Assembly: GCA_947450095.1 (NCBI GenBank)
Contig: CANFUF010000015.1
Span: forward strand, 1-41,454
Direction: 5' to 3'
Length of the DNA: 41,454 nucleotides
From: Roseiflexaceae bacterium
GTDB taxonomy: Bacteria; Chloroflexota; Chloroflexia; Chloroflexales; Roseiflexaceae
The position numbers and the translations under genes are program-made. This document shows, in pieces, positions 6,321-14,547 of this stretch; positions within the stretch are counted from its first letter, which is position 1; each line of letters opens with the position of its first letter. The notes under the pieces were generated by a model. The model did no database searches and was not told the origin of the DNA. It worked only from the letters and a program-made list of their open reading frames with translations.

Positions 6321-7121
6321 TTAGCCAGCATTCACTTGGTGGTACATGGCGGTTGTGTCGTGGTGGGGAGCTGTGCCGAGTTGTTGCCAGAGTAATACTT
6401 TGCACGATTGATAGACGCGCCGCACCATTTCGGTATTGCCGGTGGCTTGATAGGATGCCATCAGTAGGCGGTGGGCTTCTTCGATAGAGGCATCGTGATT
6501 CAACAGTGTCCACATCCGTTCGATTAATTCGATATGGAGGTTGAGTGCGAGGAGTGTGCGCCCTAACCGCAGTGCGATTTCGATGTATTCGTTGGCGGAT
6601 TGTTCACGGTAGGTCAGTTGCCAGTCGGCGAGGGGCTGATCGGCGAGGTAGGCGCCACGGTATATATCAGCGGCGTGGCGTAGATGAGGGAGAGCCGTGC
6701 GATTGTCGTAAATGCGCCGAGCTGCGTTGACGGCGTGACGAAATTCATCGATATCAATTGCACTCTGCGGTGGTAGCTGTAATCGGATGCGGGTATTGTC
6801 GGCAATGATGAGTGGATTGATGGTGCTGGTATCTGCGAGGGCCTGCCGGAGCCGCGATAACGAGACCCGCACATTATTGCTGGCGGCAATCGGGTTGAGC
6901 TCTGGCCAGAGTTGTGCGGCGATTTGGCTACGGGTCAGGGTGTGGGTATCTGCACTAATCAACAACAAAAACAATTCCGTGGCCCGTTGGGAGCGCCATT
7001 GTGCTGGGGTGATGAGGGTGTGATTGTATTGACAGCGAAATTCCCCAAACGTGGTGACGTGTAACGCGGGGAGTGTGACGGTTGGGGGCGATTGCATCGG
7101 GCGAGATGTCATGTGGGGCAT
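6321..7121 (-). CDS. BTAD/SARP-type transcriptional regulator
   Basis: A 266-aa regulator with an N-terminal OmpR/PhoB-type winged helix (about residues 20-115, including TEEL-like RATELFLLLI, RSQIAAQLWPEL and VRVSLSRLRQAL) followed by a bacterial transcriptional activation domain (BTAD) of TPR-like helices (about 120-262, with YRGAYLAD and MASYQATGN). This is the arrangement of short SARP/AfsR-type activators without the ATPase region. The start is fixed by a near-perfect Shine-Dalgarno AAGGAGGT (7128-7135) six bases upstream. Targets cannot be told; both neighbours, the recombinase and the diacylglycerol glycosyltransferase, are candidates by position. BTAD proteins are common in Actinomycetota and Chloroflexota. 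Confidence 0.85.
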   Translation of the reverse strand: MPHMTSRPMQSPPTVTLPALHVTTFGEFRCQYNHTLITPAQWRSQRATELFLLLISADTHTLTRSQIAAQLWPELNPIAASNNVRVSLSRLRQALADTSTINPLIIADNTRIRLQLPPQSAIDIDEFRHAVNAARRIYDNRTALPHLRHAADIYRGAYLADQPLADWQLTYREQSANEYIEIALRLGRTLLALNLHIELIERMWTLLNHDASIEEAHRLLMASYQATGNTEMVRRVYQSCKVLLWQQLGTAPHHDTTAMYHQVNAG

Positions 7122-7452
7122 GGCAAGACCTCCTTTTTGTAAGTGATATTATTTAAAGTGAGGAGATGCAATAACTATAGTTGAAATGGTGTGCTGTTTA
7201 TATCCCCCAAATATCCAGAACACATCCCCTATTTTGGTGTGTGCGCCACATCAATCCAAGTGCAAAAGATGCACACAGATTGAATTTCCGTATTTTACAC
7301 AGTGCAATACGTAGAATATCGCAAGTGGTTATGGTAGGATAGAAGCAGAGACATATGGTGGGTTGATATATGGTGTGTCGACATATGAATAACGTGTGAC
7401 TTTTTGCCAAAACAACTAGGTAACGACATGATGGTCAATTGTAGGAGCGCAT
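7122..7452. other. divergent intergenic region between BTAD regulator and glycosyltransferase
   Basis: A 331-bp AT-rich gap with no convincing gene. It contains the SD of the BTAD gene (7128-7135), a run of three 15-bp-spaced ATATG repeats (7352-7390), and AGGAG at 7443-7447 in front of the glycosyltransferase ATG. Promoters must lie here for both directions, but no clear -35/-10 pair stands out. Confidence 0.6.
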
Positions 7453-8769
7453 ATGAGTCGGCGTAATCGCATTTTATTTGCAATTTCAGATACCGGCGGT
7501 GGGCATCGCTCAGGAGCCGCAGCCTTACATGCGGCCTTATTGCAACATCCAGACGCACATGGTTTGGAATATAGCACGATTGACTTGATTACGAGTACTG
7601 GCCTGCCGTTGTTGCGAAACGCACCGGGTTTATATGACAATTTGTCGACGCGGTGGTTGCCGTTGTGGGATTTGATATATCAGTTGACGAATGGGCGGCG
7701 GCGGGTTGATACGATTTCAGAAATTGCCTATTTGTCGGCGCAACGGAATATCCGGCGGGCAATCGATGCCTACAAACCTGATTTGGTGGTGTCAGTGCAT
7801 CCCTTGGCGAATCGGTTTATTGGGCATGCACGGCGTACCTTCAACATGCAGTTTCGGTTTATTACCGTAGTCACTGATTTGGTGAGTTTGCACACGGCGT
7901 GGGGTGATTTGGATGCTGATTTGTGTGTGGCACCGACCCAAGAAGGTGCTGATGTCCTGCTTAAACAGGGTATGCCAAAGGACAAGGTGGTTTATGCGGG
8001 CTTCCCAGTGCATCCCAAATTTACGGCGTGTACATTGACAGATCGGGAGTCACGGCGGTTGTTGGCTGTTGATGTCGACCGATTTACAGTGCTGTTGACT
8101 GCGGGTGGTGTGGGTTCGGGGCGTCTACGGGAATTGGTCGTGGCGTTGCATGCTGCCCACCCCGACATGCAAATGTTTGTGGTGACTGGTCGTAATGCCG
8201 CATTGCGCACGGAGCTTCAGCGCTTGGGATTACCGGCGCATGTCCATATCTATGGTTTTGTCGATAACATGGAACAATTGATGGCGGCGAGTGATGTGGT
8301 CGTCACCAAAGCTGGCCCTGGGACATTGATGGAAGCACTGGTGATGCGTCGCCCCGTAGTGATTACCGAAGCGGTGGGGATGCAAGAGCAGGGCAATATT
8401 TCCTTTGTGGTTGATCGTGGCTTAGGGGCGTATTCCAAACGCATTCCCGAAATTGTCGCAGCGGTGACGGGTTTACGCGACCCTGTAGTCCATACTGCCA
8501 CAGTGGCGCGTTTGGCGGATGCGGTACCACGGGATGGTGCCAAGCGGATTGCTGATATTATTTTGGCGCAATTAACTCTTGATCCACCCATTACTTCCAA
8601 ACGCACATTTATGCCGACTGTCCCGCATTGGTTACGGCGTCGTGAGGCGATTGATGGCACTCCACGCCGGGTTCGTTTGCTGAATCTGGATATGCTTGAA
8701 CGGTTGCGGCGACATGGTGGGTTGTCGGTGTCTTGGTCACGCCGTGCCCGTCGTAAAAACCGCAAATAG
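7453..8769 (+). CDS. MGDG-synthase/UgtP-like diacylglycerol glycosyltransferase (GT28)
   Basis: A 438-aa GT-B glycosyltransferase of the MGDG synthase/UgtP branch of GT28, enzymes that transfer glucose or galactose from UDP-sugar to diacylglycerol at the inner face of the membrane. The N-terminal domain shows the family's DTGGGHRSGAAAL loop, and a VTDLVSLHTAWGD segment matches the family's Thr-Asp...His motif. The C-terminal nucleotide-sugar site has LTAGGVGSG, YGFVDNMEQLMAASD and KAGPGTLMEALVMRRPVV. The last 60 residues are strongly basic (RRR, RRARRKNRK), likely electrostatic membrane contacts. ATG 7453 has AGGAG six bases upstream. A glycolipid role fits phototrophic or filamentous Chloroflexota, but the exact sugar and acceptor are inferred. 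Confidence 0.88.
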   Translation: MSRRNRILFAISDTGGGHRSGAAALHAALLQHPDAHGLEYSTIDLITSTGLPLLRNAPGLYDNLSTRWLPLWDLIYQLTNGRRRVDTISEIAYLSAQRNIRRAIDAYKPDLVVSVHPLANRFIGHARRTFNMQFRFITVVTDLVSLHTAWGDLDADLCVAPTQEGADVLLKQGMPKDKVVYAGFPVHPKFTACTLTDRESRRLLAVDVDRFTVLLTAGGVGSGRLRELVVALHAAHPDMQMFVVTGRNAALRTELQRLGLPAHVHIYGFVDNMEQLMAASDVVVTKAGPGTLMEALVMRRPVVITEAVGMQEQGNISFVVDRGLGAYSKRIPEIVAAVTGLRDPVVHTATVARLADAVPRDGAKRIADIILAQLTLDPPITSKRTFMPTVPHWLRRREAIDGTPRRVRLLNLDMLERLRRHGGLSVSWSRRARRKNRK

Positions 8770-8819
8770 GGTGAGTCGTTTTTTCAGCAAAAAAACAGGT
8801 GTACATAGGGATTTTGTGG

Positions 8820-8849
8820 TAATTACGGTAGGTAATTATAGTGTAAAAT
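8820..8849 (+). promoter_or_regulatory. candidate operator/promoter of the VanW gene
   Basis: The inverted repeat TAATTAC-ggtag-GTAATTA (8820-8838) is followed five bases later by TAAAAT (8844-8849), a plausible -10 box 49 bases before the start codon. The palindrome spans the -35 region. Regulator unknown. Confidence 0.4.
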
Positions 8850-8897
8850 AAACGAAGAATGTTCTCGATGCTATTTACTTAAACGGGGAGCACGTGC

Positions 8898-10883
8898 GTG
8901 GCACCTGATTACCAACATACAGATTCATTGCCGATGAGCAACAACCGTCAACGGAGTCGTGCCTTAACCGTACGTCGCCGTCAGATCCAGCGACGTGCGC
9001 AATTTATGATGAGTGGCTTATTGGTGGTATTGATATTGATTGCCGCCGGTGGCATCTGGTTTTTGTCGATTGAGCGACGATATCAACAACGGATTTATCC
9101 CAATGTATCGATTTTGGGGGTGAATGTCGGTGGTTTGCAACCCGATGAAGCGGAAGCCGCAATCACGGAACATTTCCGGGCCTTTACTGATGTACCGGTA
9201 ATTTTGAATTTTGAAGGTCGGTCGTGGCGCGTATCGGGTAAAGATTTGGGTCTGGTGATGGATGTGCATGACAGCGTCCAACAAGCCTACAAAATCGGTC
9301 GTACCCGTGACATGATGAGTAATGTACAAACCATTTGGCAGACGCTCCAGCAAAGTGTGTCTGTGCCGGTATTGATTGTGGTCGATGAATCCAAAGCCCA
9401 AGCGAGTGTTGCGCGCTTGGCGCCTATTGTTGATGCACCAGCCCTTGATCCCAAACTCCACATGGAGGGCACGACGTTGATGGTCAAGGATGGCAAGGTG
9501 GGGCGCATGTTGCTCGTCGACGAGACGGTTGCACGCATCCGTGAAACGTTGTCGTTGTTAGTCAGCCAACAACAAGTCACCTTGGCAACCCGTGAATTAT
9601 CACCACGTGTGACCAACGCCGCAATCCAAGCCGCCCGCTCCCGTGTGGTGGATTTGATTAGTCAACCAGTGACGATTAAAGTCAACGACAAAGAATTTGT
9701 GTGGAGTAGCGACGACTTGGCACGCATGATCGAAATCGTGCAACAATCTGACAAAAATGGTACTGATAGCTATAAAGTATTTTTGAATCCGTATCAAATC
9801 GAACGACGCATGGAAGTGATTGGTGAAACGACCCAAACGATTCCGGTATACCCGCGGGTTGCCTGGAATGGTGGCGATTTGCAAATCATCAAGACCGGTG
9901 CGCCGGGGTGGCGTATCAACAAACATGAAAGCCGCGATTTAGTGGTGAATAATGTCGATCAAGGAGTCCGGACGATTGAGCTCCATCCGCGCTATGTGGC
10001 AGTACCGATTGACAAAAACAATTTGGCGTCGCTAGGGATTACCGAACTCATTTCTGAGGGCAAAAGTGACTTTACCGGGTCAGCACCATATCGTGTCACC
10101 AACATTCAGGCTGGGTTGGCGTTGTTAGACGGGGTGTTGATTGCCCCAGGTGATGAGTTTTCATTTGACGATACAGTTGGGCAAATTGACGAGACAAATG
10201 GCTTTGTCAAAGGCTATGCCATTATCCAATCACGTACCCAACTCGAATTTGGTGGTGGGATTTGCCAAGACTCCACCACCGTATTTCGCGCAGCGTTTTG
10301 GGCTGGCTTGCCGATTACTGAGCGCTGGGGGCATTCGTTTTATATTAGTTGGTATGACAAATATGGCCCCACTGGTATGGATGCTACGATTTTTACCGGT
10401 GGACCAGATTTGAAATTCCTCAACGATACCGGGCACTGGATTTTGATGCAAACCTACTCGAACCCCAAAACTGGTGTGGCTTCAGTACGGTTGTATGGCA
10501 CGTCGCCCAATCGCAAAGTCGAAATGACCCAAGTGATTCGTGATCGTGTTACGGCACCGACGACGCCAGTGTTTGTCACTGACCCTGAGCAACCTGCCGG
10601 TGCTGTAAAGCAAAGTGACCATGCCCGCGATGGCTTGACCATCGAAATCGTACGGACGGTGACTGACGCCACCGGTGTCGCACGCGATCCTGATAAATAC
10701 ACCACACGCTTTAAGCCGTGGCCGAATATTTTCGTATTCAATCCAGTTGATTTAGCCGGTAATGCTCCCAAAATCCCGATGCCGCCACCATCTCCCAACC
10801 TCCGTACCCCCAACGAAACACCAAATGGTGGGCTACACTATGTTTCGCCCGACAAAGTTGTGCCGGTGACCGCCGCCCCGTAA
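8898..10883 (+). CDS. membrane-anchored VanW-domain / peptidoglycan-binding-like protein
   Basis: A 661-aa protein with a basic cytoplasmic N-terminus, one membrane anchor (about residues 37-57) and a long extracytoplasmic part. Residues about 64-190 and 230-390 look like two putative peptidoglycan-binding (PG_binding_4-type) domains (YPNVSILGVNVGGLQPDEA at the start of the first). A VanW domain follows at about 394-518 with APGDEFSFDDTVG, GGGICQDSTTVFRAAFWAGL and ERWGHSFYISWYD. A Pro-rich tail ends the protein. The GTG start is supported by GGGGAG seven bases upstream; an ATG at 8934 is possible. VanW domains are widespread in cell-wall-active proteins of unknown activity and do not imply vancomycin resistance. 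Confidence 0.88.
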   Translation: MAPDYQHTDSLPMSNNRQRSRALTVRRRQIQRRAQFMMSGLLVVLILIAAGGIWFLSIERRYQQRIYPNVSILGVNVGGLQPDEAEAAITEHFRAFTDVPVILNFEGRSWRVSGKDLGLVMDVHDSVQQAYKIGRTRDMMSNVQTIWQTLQQSVSVPVLIVVDESKAQASVARLAPIVDAPALDPKLHMEGTTLMVKDGKVGRMLLVDETVARIRETLSLLVSQQQVTLATRELSPRVTNAAIQAARSRVVDLISQPVTIKVNDKEFVWSSDDLARMIEIVQQSDKNGTDSYKVFLNPYQIERRMEVIGETTQTIPVYPRVAWNGGDLQIIKTGAPGWRINKHESRDLVVNNVDQGVRTIELHPRYVAVPIDKNNLASLGITELISEGKSDFTGSAPYRVTNIQAGLALLDGVLIAPGDEFSFDDTVGQIDETNGFVKGYAIIQSRTQLEFGGGICQDSTTVFRAAFWAGLPITERWGHSFYISWYDKYGPTGMDATIFTGGPDLKFLNDTGHWILMQTYSNPKTGVASVRLYGTSPNRKVEMTQVIRDRVTAPTTPVFVTDPEQPAGAVKQSDHARDGLTIEIVRTVTDATGVARDPDKYTTRFKPWPNIFVFNPVDLAGNAPKIPMPPPSPNLRTPNETPNGGLHYVSPDKVVPVTAAP

Positions 10884-10906
10884 ATTGATGCTACCTCATC
10901 GAATAC

Positions 10907-10935
10907 CCCCACCGACACAACCTGTGCCGGTGGGG
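10907..10935. terminator. terminator hairpin between VanW and GT4 genes
   Basis: CCCCACCGACAC (10907-10918) pairs with GTGCCGGTGGGG (10924-10935) with one mismatch and a 5-nt loop. It lies between two convergent stop codons. T-tracts are weak on both sides (ATTATTGTGG on plus), so efficiency is uncertain. Confidence 0.6.
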
Positions 10936-10936
10936 A

Positions 10937-12043
10937 TTATTGTGGTACGTGGGATTGCATTAATTGGATATAGGCAGCAGCGGCGGTGCGCCAATGAAAT
11001 AGCTGAGCACGTTGGTTGCCTGCCTCACGCAGTTGCTGTTGGCGGGGCTGGTCGTCCCACAGGCTGGTAATGTGCTGCGCTAATTGTGCAGAGTCATGCA
11101 TGTCACACAGAATTGCCGCATCACCTACTACTGCACGTATTGCGGGGTGGGGGTGACAGATGATGGGAAGACTGCTCGCCATCGCTTCCACAAGCGGTAA
11201 CCCAAATCCTTCGGCCAACGACGGTAACACAAATACTGTGGCATGACGATAGAGTGTATTCAATAACGCATCATCAGGTGCGCCAATCACCACAATGGGC
11301 AACTGTTGGTAGCGTGCGTCGCGCCAGGGTTGTGGTCGGTGGGGACTAAATTGCCCCACCAACACTAATTGACTCTGGGCGGGGATGGTGCCACGCATAT
11401 AGGCATCGGCCCAGGCTGCCACCAGTGTGGCGAGGTTTTTGTGTGGTTGATTGGAACTGACACACAAACAAAATGGCCCCGTGATAGATGGAGGTAATGG
11501 TGTGTCGTTTGGTTGTTGGGTAAAAAACTGTTCAGCGACGCCATTGGTAATGGCGTGCACACTGCGATGTGGCCAGAGTTGGGCAGTGACCTGTTGTGCG
11601 GCATGCGCTGATACGCTGGTAATGGCGTTGGCGCGTAATGCCACAAGAGTGAGCGCCCCCCGTAGTCCAATTTTTACCCACCATGGTGCGGGGGTGGTGA
11701 GTGGGATGACATCGTGAATGGTGACTAAGAGTTTACAGGGAATCGGTACCATTGGCACGCGCAGATAGGGTGTATAAAACCAATCTGCGTTGGTTGTTGC
11801 CATGATCCGTCGCATCTGCCAGGCCTCAGCGAGGCTAAATGGCGCTGCATTGAGCAGGTGGTGATGGACTTTTGGATTGATAGTGGGGATGGTGAGATGG
11901 GTATTGCTGTTGCGGGGATTGATGAGTAAATCAAGTTGGTCTATTTGGGGGTGCTGGGCAAATTCATGGGCGAGGGCGGTGACCATCCGCCCGATACCAG
12001 GGAATTTGTCGGTGGCATAGCGTAAATCAACACACAACTTCAT
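10937..12043 (-). CDS. GT4-family glycosyltransferase
   Basis: A 368-aa GT-B retaining glycosyltransferase of family 4. Evidence: an N-terminal MKLCVDLRYATDKFPGIGR with the GIGR acceptor-domain loop, IHDVIPL, SVSAHAAQQV, the donor-domain start PFCLCVSSNQPHKNLATLV, and the nucleotide-sugar motif PSLAEGFGLPLVEAMA with the conserved E-x7-E pair. The start at 12043 is preferred to a far upstream in-frame ATG because it forms an ATGA overlap with the GT2 stop codon and matches the family N-terminus. It is the third gene of a minus-strand glycosyltransferase run. Donor and acceptor sugars cannot be inferred. Confidence 0.9.
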   Translation of the reverse strand: MKLCVDLRYATDKFPGIGRMVTALAHEFAQHPQIDQLDLLINPRNSNTHLTIPTINPKVHHHLLNAAPFSLAEAWQMRRIMATTNADWFYTPYLRVPMVPIPCKLLVTIHDVIPLTTPAPWWVKIGLRGALTLVALRANAITSVSAHAAQQVTAQLWPHRSVHAITNGVAEQFFTQQPNDTPLPPSITGPFCLCVSSNQPHKNLATLVAAWADAYMRGTIPAQSQLVLVGQFSPHRPQPWRDARYQQLPIVVIGAPDDALLNTLYRHATVFVLPSLAEGFGLPLVEAMASSLPIICHPHPAIRAVVGDAAILCDMHDSAQLAQHITSLWDDQPRQQQLREAGNQRAQLFHWRTAAAAYIQLMQSHVPQ

Positions 12044-12903
12044 GACTGATACCAGCCAATCACGTAGCCAATGGCGCTGGCATAGGAGGCTAATGCTTTG
12101 AGTGGATACCAGCCGATACGCCATTGGGGTGCCCCATATGAATAGGGGATAAAGGCGTGGATCGGGATGATTATGGTACGAAAAAATATCCACAGCGCTG
12201 CGTGAATAGGGGTGTGAAAAAAATTCCCCCCACGGGCGCGGGTTGCATCACGGCGTACTTCTTGGGCGTGCCCGATACCATAGGCGACATGTTTGCGCCA
12301 GAGTGCCCGTAGCGTGGCCGGGGCTGGGTGATAGACCCAGGTATTGGCGACGAGCAAGAGATTACCTGCGCCCATCGCATGGGGCGTGCGGCGCGCCCGC
12401 ACAAAAAATTCACTGTCGACACCACGACTTAAATTGGCATCAAATCCCCCTACCGCGTCAAACCATGCCCGTGACATCAGACAACAAGTGGTGGTGATAT
12501 CACAATAAAAACTGGGAGGTTCAGGGTTGGTGATGGTATTAATCGCCACAACGGGGTGTACTATCCGGGCTACTTGGGTGGCGACGGCTTGCTGGAAGGG
12601 TGGCGCATCGGGTGGGAGAATCCGCGCACTCCCTACGATGACGATTCCCGGTTGTTGGGCTGCGGTAAATAATCGTTCGATGAGTTCAGGATGACCGAGC
12701 ACGGCGTCATCGTCGACAAACAATAACCACTCGGCGGTACTTTGAGTAACGCCTTGGTTACGCGCGCGACCGTTTGGGCTGACACCGTGGACCACAATCA
12801 CCTCGTCAGCCTGACGAGTTTGATTATGGATAGCGGCGAGTACTGGCGCTGGCACGGTGGCACTGATACAAGGGATGATGACGGCGATACGGGGATGTGA
12901 CAT
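12040..12903 (-). CDS. GT2-family glycosyltransferase
   Basis: A 287-aa inverting GT-A glycosyltransferase. Features are the N-terminal IAVIIPCISATVPAPVLAAI strand, NGRARNQGV, the metal-binding WLLFVDDDAVLG (DXD), and GGFDANLSRGVDSEFFVRAR in the acceptor region. Hydrophobic segments near the C-terminus (ALWIFFRTIIIPIHAFI and SYASAIGYVIGWY) suggest membrane association. ATG 12903 was chosen; a TTG at 12918 would add five residues and neither has a clear Shine-Dalgarno. It is followed by an ATGA overlap into the GT4 gene and preceded by a second GT4 gene about 34 bases upstream, so the three are likely one transcript. Substrate unknown. Confidence 0.87.
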   Translation of the reverse strand: MSHPRIAVIIPCISATVPAPVLAAIHNQTRQADEVIVVHGVSPNGRARNQGVTQSTAEWLLFVDDDAVLGHPELIERLFTAAQQPGIVIVGSARILPPDAPPFQQAVATQVARIVHPVVAINTITNPEPPSFYCDITTTCCLMSRAWFDAVGGFDANLSRGVDSEFFVRARRTPHAMGAGNLLLVANTWVYHPAPATLRALWRKHVAYGIGHAQEVRRDATRARGGNFFHTPIHAALWIFFRTIIIPIHAFIPYSYGAPQWRIGWYPLKALASYASAIGYVIGWYQS

Positions 12904-12937
12904 AGGCGGTGTACTCAAGTTTTTTGATTATGATGCA

Positions 12938-14101
12938 CTATACACGATATGGTGACTTTGATTGCGGGCGATAGCAATCGACGGTCTGTTTATGCCAGTG
13001 GGCTTCTTGGAAGCGTTGGCTAATCCGTGTCCGGGCATTAATTCCCATGGTGATGCGTAATTCGTGGTCATTAAATACGCGTATGATAGCCGATGCCAAG
13101 GCATCGGCATCAGCTGGACGGGCCAACAACCCACTGGCGTTGGCTTCGATAACTTCTTGTACGTTGGGTATGGCGCTGGTAATGACGGGGCGCTCAAGAG
13201 CCATGGCATTCAATAAATGGAATGACATCCCTTCTTGAATTGATGGGTGTACATAGAGATCAACGAGCGCCAAAAATTGCCGTTCGTCTTCGAGGTGGGG
13301 CAAAAAATGAATATGATCTGGTTGGGGACTTTTGTGCGCAAGTGCGTGTAAATTGCTTATTTCTGACCCTGAACCAACCAATACGAGGTGGGTGTCGGGA
13401 TATTGTTGCCATACACTACGCATTGCTTGGATTAGAAAAGCATGGCCTTTGTTTGGGGTAAATGCGCCAATGGCGGCAATGATAGATCCTTGTGGGGGTA
13501 AATGATAGTCTGCTCGTGTGCGACGAGTGATCTGATGTAACGCATAATGCGCCGTATCAATGCCAATCGGAATAACTTCCACGCGGGTTGTGGGTAGCTG
13601 ATAATTTGCGTGGATGAGTTGTTTGGCCGTTGTGGTGGGGACAATTATGGTATGGATTGTTTGCATGATTCGTTGATTCATGAATTTCGCAAAAAAAGAT
13701 GATTTATTTGCAGGCGTATTGGGTGTGGTAGTTGTTATTGACATGACACGACAAGAGACGGTTGCTAACCACATTGCAATTTGACTATCTCGGTCACTCG
13801 TGAGTGTGTTCGCTAATAAATGGACGATGGTTGGCTGGAGTTCACGTAAATAGGCAATCATTGTCCGGATGCGCAAGAGCCAGGTGGCGTTTTCTGGCAT
13901 ATCGAACGAAATTATTTCGATGTCGTTATGTTGTACCGCAATAGAATGAAGCTCTGGCGCGAATGTTGTGGTCTGATTGACAATCACAATGCGGTAAGAA
14001 AGATGACTGATTGTCGGTAACAGGTTGCATAAATAATCATACGTTTCTGCAGTTGCGTCGTGTCCGACTATATACAAAAGCACGTTGCGCTGATGGTGCA
14101 T
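12938..14101 (-). CDS. GT4-family glycosyltransferase
   Basis: A 387-aa GT-B glycosyltransferase, family 4. The C-terminal half is typical: VEVIPIGIDTAHY, IIAAIGAFTPNKGHAFLIQAM, LVLVGSGSEISNL, DLYVHPSIQEGMSFHLLNAMALERPVI (the E-x7-E motif with Asn replacing the second Glu region is slightly divergent) and ANASGLLARPADADAL. The N-terminal half is less conserved but contains the Rossmann-like VNQTTT and TIVHLLANT segments. It is the first gene of the minus-strand glycosyltransferase run and is read away from the giant surface-protein gene. The ATG at 14101 lacks a well-spaced Shine-Dalgarno (AAGGGA about 12 bases upstream). Base composition is more AT-rich than the downstream GT genes. Confidence 0.88.
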   Translation of the reverse strand: MHHQRNVLLYIVGHDATAETYDYLCNLLPTISHLSYRIVIVNQTTTFAPELHSIAVQHNDIEIISFDMPENATWLLRIRTMIAYLRELQPTIVHLLANTLTSDRDSQIAMWLATVSCRVMSITTTTPNTPANKSSFFAKFMNQRIMQTIHTIIVPTTTAKQLIHANYQLPTTRVEVIPIGIDTAHYALHQITRRTRADYHLPPQGSIIAAIGAFTPNKGHAFLIQAMRSVWQQYPDTHLVLVGSGSEISNLHALAHKSPQPDHIHFLPHLEDERQFLALVDLYVHPSIQEGMSFHLLNAMALERPVITSAIPNVQEVIEANASGLLARPADADALASAIIRVFNDHELRITMGINARTRISQRFQEAHWHKQTVDCYRPQSKSPYRV

Positions 14102-14213
14102 TGTTGTTCAATCCCTTTTGCGTATGTTAGTGGCATAATACGCTGATTATTCACTTCACACAATAGCATAACAGCTATTTCTCAATCCAATACCGACGCC
14201 ACCCCCCCACGTC

Positions 14214-14251
14214 ATTCCATGCCGGTTGCGCTGACAACCGTCGCGTGGAAT
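14214..14251. repeat. interrupted inverted repeat, possible leader hairpin
   Basis: Outer arms ATTCCA (14214-14219) and TGGAAT (14246-14251) and inner arms CGGTTG (14223-14228) and CAACCG (14235-14240) nest with a small asymmetric internal loop and a 6-nt apical loop. No T-tract follows on either strand. Confidence 0.6.
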
Positions 14252-14537
14252 CTCTCTAGGTGTGCAATTGGATAGCGGAAAATAACGACTGTGGTTACTA
14301 TTGCACCAAAACACTCGTGTGATTTAAAATTGCATCCGCAAAAATTGCACAACGAATGAAAATCACCGATTAATCGCACAATTTCCGCACTTGGGCGTAT
14401 CAATGCACCGCCACACAACCAATGAGACGCCTAGATTGGCGTAAGTATTGTTATATAATATTCACATTTACATGCGATATTACAATCCGCCATATGTATA
14501 TGTAGTATAGTGGAATGCGTATATACATCAACATAAT

Positions 14538-14545
14538 GGGGTGAT
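14538..14545 (+). promoter_or_regulatory. ribosome-binding site of the giant gene
   Basis: GGGGTGAT matches the 3' part of the anti-Shine-Dalgarno complement (GAGGTGAT) and ends two bases before the ATG at 14548. This sets the start of the giant protein just ahead of its first hydrophobic helix. Confidence 0.6.
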
Positions 14546-14547
14546 AC

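Larger units (their letters stand above)
14102..14547. other. 446-bp divergent intergenic region upstream of the giant gene
   Basis: No gene is supported. It holds an AATAGC/GCTATT inverted repeat (14162-14179), a larger interrupted hairpin (14214-14251), and recurring TTGCA-type motifs at 14262, 14300, 14329 and 14344. An AT-rich stretch (14447-14535) with possible -10 boxes TATAAT (14454-14459) and TATAGT (14506-14511) follows. No -35 box stands out. The region must carry promoters for the glycosyltransferase run and for the 24-kb surface-protein locus. Confidence 0.65.

Noticed and set aside
5196-7121. Integrated phage, integron or genomic island around the recombinase
   Set aside because: No phage, attC, tRNA-attachment or cargo genes are seen. 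The recombinase and BTAD genes are surrounded by ordinary chromosomal genes.
7198-7410. Minus-strand frame of 70 codons in the BTAD-glycosyltransferase gap
   Set aside because: No family likeness, Cys/His-rich random composition, no Shine-Dalgarno, and it covers likely promoters.
8778-8796. GTTTTTT/AAAAAAC inverted repeat as terminator of the glycosyltransferase gene
   Set aside because: The stem is only A-T pairs apart from the ends and would be too weak for intrinsic termination; recorded but not called.
8898-10883. Vancomycin-resistance gene because of the VanW domain
   Set aside because: No vanA, vanH or vanX relatives or VanRS two-component system are present. VanW domains are common in wall-associated proteins of environmental bacteria.
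14454-14511. TATAAT and TATAGT as promoters of the giant gene
   Set aside because: Neither has a -35-like hexamer at 16-18 bp, and AT-rich sequence gives such boxes by chance; listed only as possibilities within the intergenic region.
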